In this document: in pieces, positions 1-6,333 of the stretch
How the letters are laid out: the number at the start of each line of letters is the position of its first letter
Numbering within the stretch: the stretch's first letter is position 1
Source: Haloferula sp. BvORR071
GTDB taxonomy: Bacteria; Verrucomicrobiota; Verrucomicrobiia; Verrucomicrobiales; Akkermansiaceae
Assembly: GCF_000739615.1 (NCBI RefSeq)
Contig: NZ_BATP01000057.1
Coordinates: 62,001-126,000, forward strand
Length of the DNA stretch: 64,000 nt
Reading direction: 5' to 3'
Notes under the pieces: generated by a model
What the model was told of the DNA's origin: nothing
The model's database searches: none
Seen by the model: only the letters and a program-made list of their open reading frames with translations
Translations under genes and position numbers: made by a program

Positions 1-197
1 CTCACGAGTCCCGGGCGAACAGAGGATCTGTCCCGTGGCTAGCCTACCTCTCAGGCCAGCTGAAGCGGGCGCACCATCCTGCGGCCTGCTTCGCCCACGA
101 GCTCCGGACCTTATCCAAGCGCCATTCGACTCATCCCCAAGGTTTTCCGTCTCATGGTTAATTTCTCGCCGGAACGCGTCATCTTGCTAGGGTTCAC
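1..197. other. non-coding left edge
   Basis: I see no convincing gene here. Only the last 48 or so bases resemble something else in the window: they match the stretch just upstream of the intact cbpA at about 3704-3751, including an identical 'gctagggttcac' immediately before the ATG. The rest shows no similarity that I can recognise. Confidence 0.5.
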
Positions 198-377
198 ATG
201 GCGAAGGTAAAATTCAGGGACTATTACGAGGTCTTGGGCGTGAAGCGGGATGCCAAGCAGGACGAGATCCACAAGGCCTTCTGCATAGCTGGCGCGCACC
301 CACCACCCGGACGTGGCCACGGCCAAAGGTTCCGTCAGCCAAGCCGACCAAGGAACAAACGGCAGGGGCCTTTGTAA
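198..377 (+). pseudogene. truncated, frameshifted duplicate of the cbpA/dnaJ 5' end fused to a small-membrane-gene tail
   Basis: The first 29 or so codons are nearly identical to the J-domain start of cbpA at 3752 (MAKVKFRDYYEVLGVKRDA). A one-base insertion in 'ttctgcatagctgg' (cbpA reads 'ttccgcaagctgg') then shifts the frame before the HPD motif. Nucleotide similarity continues to about 325 and stops. The remaining reading frame ends in NKRQGPL plus TAA. The small membrane protein gene at 1058-1315 ends the same way, with NKRRGPL plus TAA. The result is a 59-residue chimera of a J-domain start and another gene's tail. It lacks the HPD loop and cannot stimulate Hsp70. The stop overlaps a following ATG (TAATG). 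Confidence 0.8.
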
Positions 378-419
378 TGGAGGGCGGCAACTGCGGGATG
401 TTAGACCGAATGCTGTCCA

Positions 420-743
420 ATGTCTCATTCGTCCGTTCCCTCTCTTTTCCCCGGCTTCTTGATCGTCGGCTTTATCTGCCTGGCCATCGTCAATATGGTC
501 TGGCGCGAAAAGCGTGGCAGCGAACTGGTTTACGGCTGGGCCCGGGAAAATGGCTATCGCTTGATGCGCGCGGACCGCTGCCTGTTCTCAAAGGGTCCCT
601 TCTTCTGGGGCACTTCCAAGAGCCAGATCGTCTTCCGCGTCGTCGTGCAGGACACGGATGGAATGCAACGCAGCGGCTGGGTGCGTTGCGGCAGCTGGCT
701 CGGCGGCTTGTTGTCCAATAAGACGGAAGCGCGCTGGGATTGA
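420..743 (+). CDS. small single-pass membrane protein, copy A1 of a tandem paralogue family
   Basis: 107 residues. A hydrophobic helix spans about residues 9-28, followed by a basic stretch (WREKRGS) and a soluble tail with GYRL, GPFFW.TSK.Q and WVRCGSW motifs and a terminal WD. The damaged copy at 1315-1680 aligns with it almost end to end without gaps in the tail. Relative to that copy, A1 appears to carry one extra base between the upstream ATG at 377 and the helix, so translation probably starts internally at 420. I know of no function for this family. Similar short proteins with NGY/GPFFW/RCG.W signatures are, as I recall, frequent in Planctomycetes and Verrucomicrobia. Confidence 0.6.
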   Translation: MSHSSVPSLFPGFLIVGFICLAIVNMVWREKRGSELVYGWARENGYRLMRADRCLFSKGPFFWGTSKSQIVFRVVVQDTDGMQRSGWVRCGSWLGGLLSNKTEARWD

Positions 744-787
744 TTCAGCCGAAAAGGGGAGCCAACCGGAGTTGCCTTACATCTTCC

Positions 788-991
788 ATGCGTCCGCTGA
801 TTCCATTCATTTGTGCCTTCGTCCGGATGTTGGGGCTTTGTTCGATCATTTGCGTTCCAATGGCATTCCTCGTTTGGCTGGGCCCTAGGGATTTCGGGGT
901 GGCGCTCGTCATCTGGGGACTTCAGATGGTGATGTACATGTCCATCTTCACCGTGGATCTAATCATAGCCTACCGGCGAGGGCCGAAGTGA
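788..991 (+). CDS. small two-helix membrane protein, copy B1
   Basis: 67 residues, nearly all hydrophobic, in two predicted membrane segments (about 4-31 and 36-60) ending in a basic YRRGPK tail. It is a paralogue of the next gene (1058-1315). Both begin MRP, share an (L/V)W(L/V) end to helix 1, and have a VIWG/IIWA core in helix 2. I start it at the ATG at 788, aligned with MRP of the paralogue, rather than at an upstream ATG that adds a non-conserved polar leader. Function unknown. It lies 44 bases after A1, in an apparent co-directional array. Confidence 0.5.
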   Translation: MRPLIPFICAFVRMLGLCSIICVPMAFLVWLGPRDFGVALVIWGLQMVMYMSIFTVDLIIAYRRGPK

Positions 992-1057
992 AGCCAGTGG
1001 TCCAAGCTCGATCCACGCTTCATGATGCCTGGGAGCAAAATAACAAGCGAATGGCTT

Positions 1058-1315
1058 ATGCGCCCATCCCTCCTCCTCACTTGGAATTGTTTGATCGTCC
1101 TTTGCTATGCAGCGTTCTACAGCCTGCCCTTGGCCTTGGTTGCCTGGGTAGCGCATAGAAACTTCATCTGCGCGGTTATCATATGGGCTTTTCAGTTCCT
1201 GTCCTTTGGTGCGGCGGGGCTCGTCTTCTACATCAAAACCTACCGCATCCACTCCAGGCCGAGCATTTTCCGGGCCCCGAGCTGCCCAAGCAATAAACGG
1301 CGGGGACCTTTGTAA
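1058..1315 (+). CDS. small two-helix membrane protein, copy B2
   Basis: 85 residues with two predicted membrane helices (about 4-29 and 37-58) and a longer basic tail that ends NKRRGPL. An upstream ATG at 1022 would add 12 residues; I prefer 1058 because it aligns with B1. The stop codon overlaps the ATG of the next open frame (TAATG), implying translational coupling to copy A2. The last bases of this gene are repeated at about 352-379, where they are joined to the dnaJ fragment. That suggests a former B gene stood there too. Function unknown. Confidence 0.5.
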   Translation: MRPSLLLTWNCLIVLCYAAFYSLPLALVAWVAHRNFICAVIIWAFQFLSFGAAGLVFYIKTYRIHSRPSIFRAPSCPSNKRRGPL

Positions 1316-1680
1316 TGGATGGTGGCCGCAGCGGGATGTTAGACCCTGTGCCACCAGCCGGCCGTCCATCCATGCACGATTACTTCCATGTCATTCTGGT
1401 GATCGGCTTCGTCGTGCTGGTGATCAGCCATCTGGTCTGGAGGAGGAAGCGAAGCAAGCAACTCATCCACAAATGGGCCGCGGAGAATGGCTATCGCCTG
1501 CTGTAATCGGACCATTGCTGGGCAGGCGAGGGGCCCTTCTTCTGGACCACTTCCAAGGCCCAGGTGGTGCTCCGGATACAGGTGGAGGATGCGCAGGGCA
1601 TGCGCCGCAGAGTCTGGGTCCGCCTCGGGAGCTGGGTCGGCGGGCTTACAGCGGACAAGACCGATATCCGCAGGGATTGA
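1315..1680 (+). pseudogene. copy A2 of the small membrane protein family, interrupted by an in-frame stop
   Basis: It begins at the ATG overlapping the B2 stop, or alternatively at 1372. It encodes a hydrophobic helix and then AENGYRLL, but reaches TAA at 1504. Read through that codon, the same frame continues to 1680 with GPFFWTTSKAQ, WVRLGSW and a terminal RRD. These align with copy A1 (GPFFWGTSKSQ, WVRCGSW, RWD). A single nonsense codon therefore separates two otherwise intact halves. Recoding cannot be excluded, but the mixed integrity of the neighbours makes decay likelier. Confidence 0.75.
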
Positions 1681-1768
1681 TCGGGTCCGGTGCTTCGCCG
1701 CGTGTGAAAAATGCGAGAAGGGCCTCGTTCATGTTGGATGCCTTGGAGAAAGGCGTAGAGTGAAGCCG

Positions 1769-2602
1769 ATGAGATTCATCGGACTCGTGGTCTTCGCGTT
1801 GGCCGTGACTGCCCGGCAGGGGGTGCTTGGCGACCTTACATTTCCCCCTGATTCCGTTTTAGAGGCCCTCTATGCTAACAAGCATGACCCGGATGAAATC
1901 ATCTACGAGGAAGGAGATGACGATGCTCCGCCCCCGGGGAAAATCCGGATGGACGAATGGCGGCGACTTCAGAGGATGAACGCTAGGATTGGTGAGCTTC
2001 TTGTCGCGGTGCCAGACGGTGCGACCGGCAAGTCGTCCGCATGGTACCCCAAGGTTCAAACTTGGAAGGCGGGGTTCGATCAGCTTCTCACGACCAAGGC
2101 GCAGGCGGACCTATTCGCCTTGTTGCCATTCTTGCTGGAGTTCACCGGTCGCAATCAAGAGGGAGAAGAGCTTTCCGAGGAATTGAAGGATATCTCGTCG
2201 GCGATGCGGTCGGGAATGGGGTCCTACTTCGTCAATGCGTTTGCTCTCCATGTGAGCGAGAGCACCGCAAAGGTCTCCGCGACAAGGAGGGAGCAATTCA
2301 TCGAGCTATTTGCCAGGGCCGGGTGGGTGAGCCCTACCGATTGGCCCGAGGGAACGCAGATGCCCGTGGATGGGGCGGGAGTGATGATCCTGGATCCTGC
2401 GGTCGCCGTGGTCCAATTGAAGGCCGCAGGCGTGGAGAAGGCAGAGTGGTTTATTGGAGGACATAAATCCTCCGCGGATTTTTTTGAGGATTATGTTGGA
2501 GCGGGACCGGGTCTAGGCGTGTTGAAAGCAAGGTATGAAAGTAACAAGGTGCTTTGTGATCAAAAGTTCAAGGAGTTGCTGGATTGGACCAAGCAAGAGT
2601 AA
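1769..2602 (+). CDS. exported protein of unknown function
   Basis: 277 residues when started at the ATG at 1769, which gives a clear signal peptide (MRFIGLVVFALAV followed by a small-residue region near residue 21). Longer in-frame starts would bury that signal inside the preceding pseudogene. The mature part is acidic near its start (EEGDDDAPP) and helical in prediction, and has no catalytic motif that I recognise. It follows the small-membrane-protein array on the same strand by about 90 bases. A periplasmic or surface location is inferred from the signal only. Confidence 0.65.
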   Translation: MRFIGLVVFALAVTARQGVLGDLTFPPDSVLEALYANKHDPDEIIYEEGDDDAPPPGKIRMDEWRRLQRMNARIGELLVAVPDGATGKSSAWYPKVQTWKAGFDQLLTTKAQADLFALLPFLLEFTGRNQEGEELSEELKDISSAMRSGMGSYFVNAFALHVSESTAKVSATRREQFIELFARAGWVSPTDWPEGTQMPVDGAGVMILDPAVAVVQLKAAGVEKAEWFIGGHKSSADFFEDYVGAGPGLGVLKARYESNKVLCDQKFKELLDWTKQE

Positions 2603-2659
2603 TGCTGAGGTCGGCCGCGCCTTCACGTTGATCGTCGTTGGAAGCAAAAATCCTCAGGT

Positions 2660-3298
2660 ATGAAATTCCGTCTATGCTATCGAGCAATGAAGGCGAAGGA
2701 ACCTGCAGTCGCGTTGATCTTCCTGATGCCTGCTGCCGCAAGAGCAGGCGCGGAACTGGATCCGCTGGAGGCGGAGTATCTCAAGTATTCCGCTTCCTTG
2801 GAAAACATGTCACCTGTAGATCCGAATGAAATCCTGCGGACTTCCATGGACCTCAATGGGGACGGTAAGCCGGAGGAGCTATTGAGCAAACCGAGCCTCC
2901 GCGATGGGAAGCAAGGTCACAAGTGGACGATCTATCGGAGGGCGGCGAAGGGAGGCAAGATGGAGCGGATCGGCGATGTGACGGTGGACCTCAGTTGCAT
3001 CGCTCCCGCGGCTTGGAAGAAGGATCCCGAGGTTCGCGGATTCTACACTTACGGTCCCGGCGGGGCCGGGAAGGGCATGCTCGGATTTTATGCCATCGTG
3101 AAAGGCAAGCTCAAGGAGCTGGAGAGCCGGGAAGTTCGTGGGGCCGGTGCTGAGGTCGAGAGGCTGTTCGGGAAGTTTTCCGAGCGGGCGGTCAAGCACG
3201 TCGCAATCCCCCTCGAGGACGAGGGAGCGGCTGGGGCTCCGGAGCAGGAGTCCGGCGAAGCCTCGGAGGGGCCGACCAAAGCTCCCCAGCCCAAGTAG
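2660..3298 (+). CDS. exported protein with a VCBS/EF-hand-like DLNGDGKPE motif
   Basis: 212 residues. The N-terminus has a hydrophobic export signal (AVALIFLMPAAARAGA, about residues 16-31). An alternative ATG at 2687 gives a shorter, equally plausible signal peptide. The motif DLNGDGKPE near residue 73 resembles calcium-binding loops of FG-GAP/VCBS-type proteins. The C-terminal 30 residues are low-complexity, acidic and proline-rich. It sits 57 bases after the preceding exported-protein gene, so the two may be co-transcribed. Specific role unknown. Confidence 0.6.
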   Translation: MKFRLCYRAMKAKEPAVALIFLMPAAARAGAELDPLEAEYLKYSASLENMSPVDPNEILRTSMDLNGDGKPEELLSKPSLRDGKQGHKWTIYRRAAKGGKMERIGDVTVDLSCIAPAAWKKDPEVRGFYTYGPGGAGKGMLGFYAIVKGKLKELESREVRGAGAEVERLFGKFSERAVKHVAIPLEDEGAAGAPEQESGEASEGPTKAPQPK

Positions 3299-3327
3299 AT
3301 TGTGGACGCTGACGATTCCGCTCGAGC

Positions 3328-3615
3328 ATGAAACATGGCCTGGCAGAAGCTTTGGGTCACCTCGACCACGAGGCGGTGTTGCTTTTCCAGATGTGCGCGA
3401 TCGCGGGAGCCTTGTGGGTGAAGGATTTGAGCGATGTGGGCAGGTATGGGCTGATTCTTGGTGTGGCCTTCCAATTCATGGTTTTCACGCGTACCTTCGA
3501 TCGGTCCAAGGCGAAGGGAGAAAGGTTGGTTTATTGGGCGGCCAATGAAATCTATGGGCTCACTACGATCCTTGCGATCCTGTCCTTGAAGGTGCTGTTT
3601 TTTGGCCCTCGCTGA
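3328..3615 (+). CDS. small integral membrane protein of unknown function
   Basis: 95 residues with two or three predicted membrane segments (about residues 15-31, 39-52 and 74-92) joined by a basic loop (RTFDRSKAKGERL). It begins 29 bases after the previous gene on the same strand. It differs in sequence from the A and B families nearby, so it is not simply another copy. I recognise no family. Confidence 0.5.
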   Translation: MKHGLAEALGHLDHEAVLLFQMCAIAGALWVKDLSDVGRYGLILGVAFQFMVFTRTFDRSKAKGERLVYWAANEIYGLTTILAILSLKVLFFGPR

Positions 3616-3645
3616 TCGTCCCCGGGGTTCCGTCGGCTTCAGCGT

Positions 3646-3662
3646 GGACTCCCGGGGAGTCC
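3646..3662. repeat. perfect 7-bp inverted repeat upstream of cbpA
   Basis: GGACTCC and GGAGTCC are separated by three bases, about 90 bases before the cbpA ATG. It could terminate transcription from the island, although no T-run follows, or bind a regulator. The same heptamer pair recurs, more widely spaced, just after cbpM. Confidence 0.45.
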
Positions 3663-3751
3663 GCGCGGCCCCGGTCATTCTGCCTCGATTCCTGCCACCG
3701 CTGTCCCGGAGTTGATTTCCCGGCGGAACACGCCATCCTGCTAGGGTTCAC

Positions 3752-4717
3752 ATGGCGAAGGTAAAATTCAGGGACTACTACGAGGTGCTGGGCGTGAAGC
3801 GGGATGCCAGCCAGGACGAGATCCGCAAGGCTTTCCGCAAGCTGGCGCGCACCCACCACCCGGACGTGGCCAAGGACAAGGCGACCGCGGAGGACAAGTT
3901 CAAGGAAATCAACGAGGCCTACGAGGTCCTGGGCGACGCGGACAAGCGCAAGAAATACGACCAGCTCGGCGAGCACTGGAAGCATGCCGACAGCTTCGGC
4001 GGCGGGGCCGGGGGGGCGACCTTCTGGCCGGGTGCCGGGGATGAGGACCGCGGCGGGGACTACCACTTCGAGGGCACTGGCTTCAGCGACTTCTTCGAGA
4101 ATTTCTTCGGCAGCCGCGCCAGCCGCGGGGGCTTCGCGGCGCGTGGGCCGGGCGGGGCGAAGAGCAATGCCCCGCGCCGGGGGCGCGACATCGAATCGGA
4201 GATCCTCGTCACCTTGGACGAAGTGATGAACGGCTCCGAGCGCTCGCTGACCATTCAGGCTCAGGATCGCCGCGGCGAGCGCAAGCCGGTGACGATCCGA
4301 ATCCCGAAGGGCATCACCGAGGGCCAGTTGATCCGCGCCGCGGGCCTCGGCGAGCCGGGGCAGGGCGGCGGTGCGCCGGGAGACCTTTTCCTGAAGGTGC
4401 GCTTGGAGCGCCACCCGGATTTCCGGGCGGAGGAGCACGATCTCTACTACGACCTGCGCCTCGCGCCCTGGGAATCGGTGCTGGGGGCCACGGTGCCGGT
4501 GCGGACGCCGCATGGCGAAATGAAGATCAAGGTCCCGCCGGGCACTGAGTCCGGCACGGAATTCCGCCTCAGCGGCAAGGGCCTGCCGAAGGGCAAGAGC
4601 GGCAGCTTCGGCGATCTCTTCGCGGTGGCCCAGGTCGTGACCCCGACCACTGCCACGGAGGAGGAGCGCCGCCATTGGCAAGCCCTGGCAGACAGCTCGA
4701 AATTCAATCCCCGATGA
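3752..4717 (+). CDS. cbpA: DnaJ-class co-chaperone CbpA
   Basis: 321 residues, a usual length for CbpA-type (class II, zinc-finger-less) J-proteins. The J domain covers residues 5-70 with the HPD motif at 36-38. A Gly/Phe-rich linker spans about 75-140, and the C-terminal substrate-binding/dimerisation region about 145-310 lacks the CXXCXGXG zinc modules of true DnaJ. It should stimulate DnaK ATPase and deliver unfolded clients in the cytoplasm. The next gene encodes its likely modulator CbpM, four bases downstream, which supports CbpA over DnaJ. A broken copy of its first 130 or so bases lies at 198-330. Confidence 0.9.
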   Translation: MAKVKFRDYYEVLGVKRDASQDEIRKAFRKLARTHHPDVAKDKATAEDKFKEINEAYEVLGDADKRKKYDQLGEHWKHADSFGGGAGGATFWPGAGDEDRGGDYHFEGTGFSDFFENFFGSRASRGGFAARGPGGAKSNAPRRGRDIESEILVTLDEVMNGSERSLTIQAQDRRGERKPVTIRIPKGITEGQLIRAAGLGEPGQGGGAPGDLFLKVRLERHPDFRAEEHDLYYDLRLAPWESVLGATVPVRTPHGEMKIKVPPGTESGTEFRLSGKGLPKGKSGSFGDLFAVAQVVTPTTATEEERRHWQALADSSKFNPR

Positions 4718-4721
4718 AATC

Positions 4722-5048
4722 ATGACCTATCAGCAGGAACGCGGGCGCGGTCTGCCGGCCCCACAGGCGCTTGAGACGAAGGATCTGCACGATCTGGAAG
4801 CCGCGGCGGAGTTGTGCGGCATGCACCCGGAGATGATCCTGGAATACGCCCGCGCCGATGTCATCGAGCTGCGCCGCGAGGGCGAACTTTATCACCTCGA
4901 TTGTCATGCCATCCACCGCCTGCGCCAGATCGCCGTGCTGCGGGAGGAGCGCAGCATGAGCCTACGCTCGATCCGCTTTGTGATGGACCTGATGGAGCGC
5001 CTCGACTCGGCGGAGCAGGAGCTGCGGGTCCTGCGCGAGCGGGTCTGA
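4722..5048 (+). CDS. cbpM: chaperone modulator CbpM (MerR-like)
   Basis: 108 residues with the CbpM/MerR-like helical fold: LEAAAELCGMHPEM near the start, then DCHAIHRLRQIAVL and a coiled-coil end (MERLDSAEQELRVLRERV). In E. coli, CbpM binds the J domain of CbpA and inhibits it. The four-base gap after cbpA indicates one operon. A DNA-binding MerR role is possible but less likely, because the usual MerR wing pattern is not obvious and the context is diagnostic. Confidence 0.85.
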   Translation: MTYQQERGRGLPAPQALETKDLHDLEAAAELCGMHPEMILEYARADVIELRREGELYHLDCHAIHRLRQIAVLREERSMSLRSIRFVMDLMERLDSAEQELRVLRERV

Positions 5049-5141
5049 GGGCGCTGCCCCTAAGGCGCTGGGTGAAAAGTAGATGAAGGGCGGGTGAAGC
5101 CCTGGGCGGGAACCTTGTGGGCCCGGGAAATCCGCGATAGG

Positions 5142-5180
5142 GGACTCCATGGGCGGTCTCACAGCGGGAGTCCGTTCTTG
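5142..5180 (+). terminator. possible terminator after cbpAM
   Basis: GGACTCC at 5142-5148 pairs with GGAGTCC at 5167-5173 around an 18-base loop. It is followed by 'gttcttgagcttttt'. The loop is long and the T-run lies about a dozen bases beyond the stem, so it would be weak. The stem heptamers match those of the inverted repeat upstream of cbpA. Confidence 0.35.
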
Positions 5181-5254
5181 AGCTTTTTACGGGGATTTGT
5201 TCGATTCGCGTCAGGGCGGTGGACTTATCCCGCTCCGATAGAATCTGATCCTCC

Positions 5255-6283
5255 ATGAGCTTTTCCGACCTCCTCAGCAGCGGGCGTGGCCCCGGCGTCA
5301 TTGGCACCTTCCTCGCCTTGTTGGTGTTGGTGGGCTTTGGCACCCTCTATATCTTCGTTTTCGATGAGGGGCTCCAGGGCGGCAAGCAGACCATCGAGTC
5401 GATGATCCGCGAGCAGGGCACGGCGATCGAGATCTTCAAGGAGGACATCAAGATTGCCAATCAGCGGCTCGAGGAGGCTGCACGCCTGAAGGACCAAGGG
5501 CGGGAGCTCAGCGATGCCCAGGCCAAGGCCAGCCACGGCGAGGCCCAGATCGATGAAGCCGAGGCGGCGAAGCGCGCGGCAGGAAAGGCCGTGGACGACG
5601 CAAACCAGAAGTGGGAGGATTACAAGGCAGCCTACCGGACCTCCGAGTGGGGGCGGGCGAAGGGCGAGAAGCTGGGCGATGTCACTTCGCTCTCCGGGAC
5701 CACTTATCACGACGTGTCAATCCGTGAGGTGAACCACACGGAAATGAAGATCACCGACTCCACGGGCCCGAAGAGCATCAAAATGAAAGATTTGCCGCTG
5801 GCCCTCCAGGATCGCTGGCAGCCGGATGAGAAGACGGCGGTGAAGGTCGCGGGCGACCGGAACAAGGGCGAGCAGGACCACGTCAACAGCGTGGAGTATG
5901 CGACCACCGAAGATCGCCGCGATCAGAAGCAGGCTGAGTTGGACAAGGAGCAGATGAATGCCCACAAGGAGGAGGCAGCAGCCAAGGCGGCTAGCGATGC
6001 GATCCCGGTCTGGGAAAACAGTCTCGCCCAGCAGCGCACGGCTATCGATATGGAGAAGAGGAAGAAGCTGAGCAAGGCGCCGGCGATGGAGGCGAGGTTG
6101 CAGGAAATGGAAGGACAGGCGCGCGAAAACAAGAACTCGATCTCCCAGCACCAACAGAAGCAGCGCGACGCGGAGAACAAGGTTCGCACCTTGCAGAAAG
6201 AGATTGATGGGCTGAACGCCGACCTCGTCCGGATCGCGAAGGAATATGCGGCCCGCAACAAGCAAGGCACGGATCAGAAGTAA
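5255..6283 (+). CDS. membrane-anchored coiled-coil protein with an SHD1-like central segment
   Basis: 342 residues. One N-terminal transmembrane helix (about residues 11-33) is followed by long charged heptad regions (about 45-125 and 210-335). Between them, residues about 135-190 (GTTYHDVSI.EV....KI.....G...IK..DLP) resemble the SLA1-homology-1 type beta-barrel seen in many planctomycete and verrucomicrobial exported proteins. That resemblance is my reading of the pattern, not a database result. Topology suggests a periplasmic coiled-coil rod anchored in the inner membrane. No enzymatic motif is visible. It is probably monocistronic; the next gene starts 50 bases later. Confidence 0.65.
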   Translation: MSFSDLLSSGRGPGVIGTFLALLVLVGFGTLYIFVFDEGLQGGKQTIESMIREQGTAIEIFKEDIKIANQRLEEAARLKDQGRELSDAQAKASHGEAQIDEAEAAKRAAGKAVDDANQKWEDYKAAYRTSEWGRAKGEKLGDVTSLSGTTYHDVSIREVNHTEMKITDSTGPKSIKMKDLPLALQDRWQPDEKTAVKVAGDRNKGEQDHVNSVEYATTEDRRDQKQAELDKEQMNAHKEEAAAKAASDAIPVWENSLAQQRTAIDMEKRKKLSKAPAMEARLQEMEGQARENKNSISQHQQKQRDAENKVRTLQKEIDGLNADLVRIAKEYAARNKQGTDQK

Positions 6284-6333
6284 GGGGCGGCCAAGCAAGG
6301 AGTGGTGATCGCTCCGCGTAAGGCGGAGAGTTC

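Noticed and set aside
3752-4717. Annotation as DnaJ proper
   Set aside because: There is no CXXCXGXG zinc-finger region and the next gene is cbpM, so CbpA is the better name.
3563-4723. Long minus-strand reading frame (386 codons) opposite cbpA
   Set aside because: It is a shadow of a high-GC gene: arginine/alanine/leucine-rich, no domain, and cbpA on the other strand has full family signatures.
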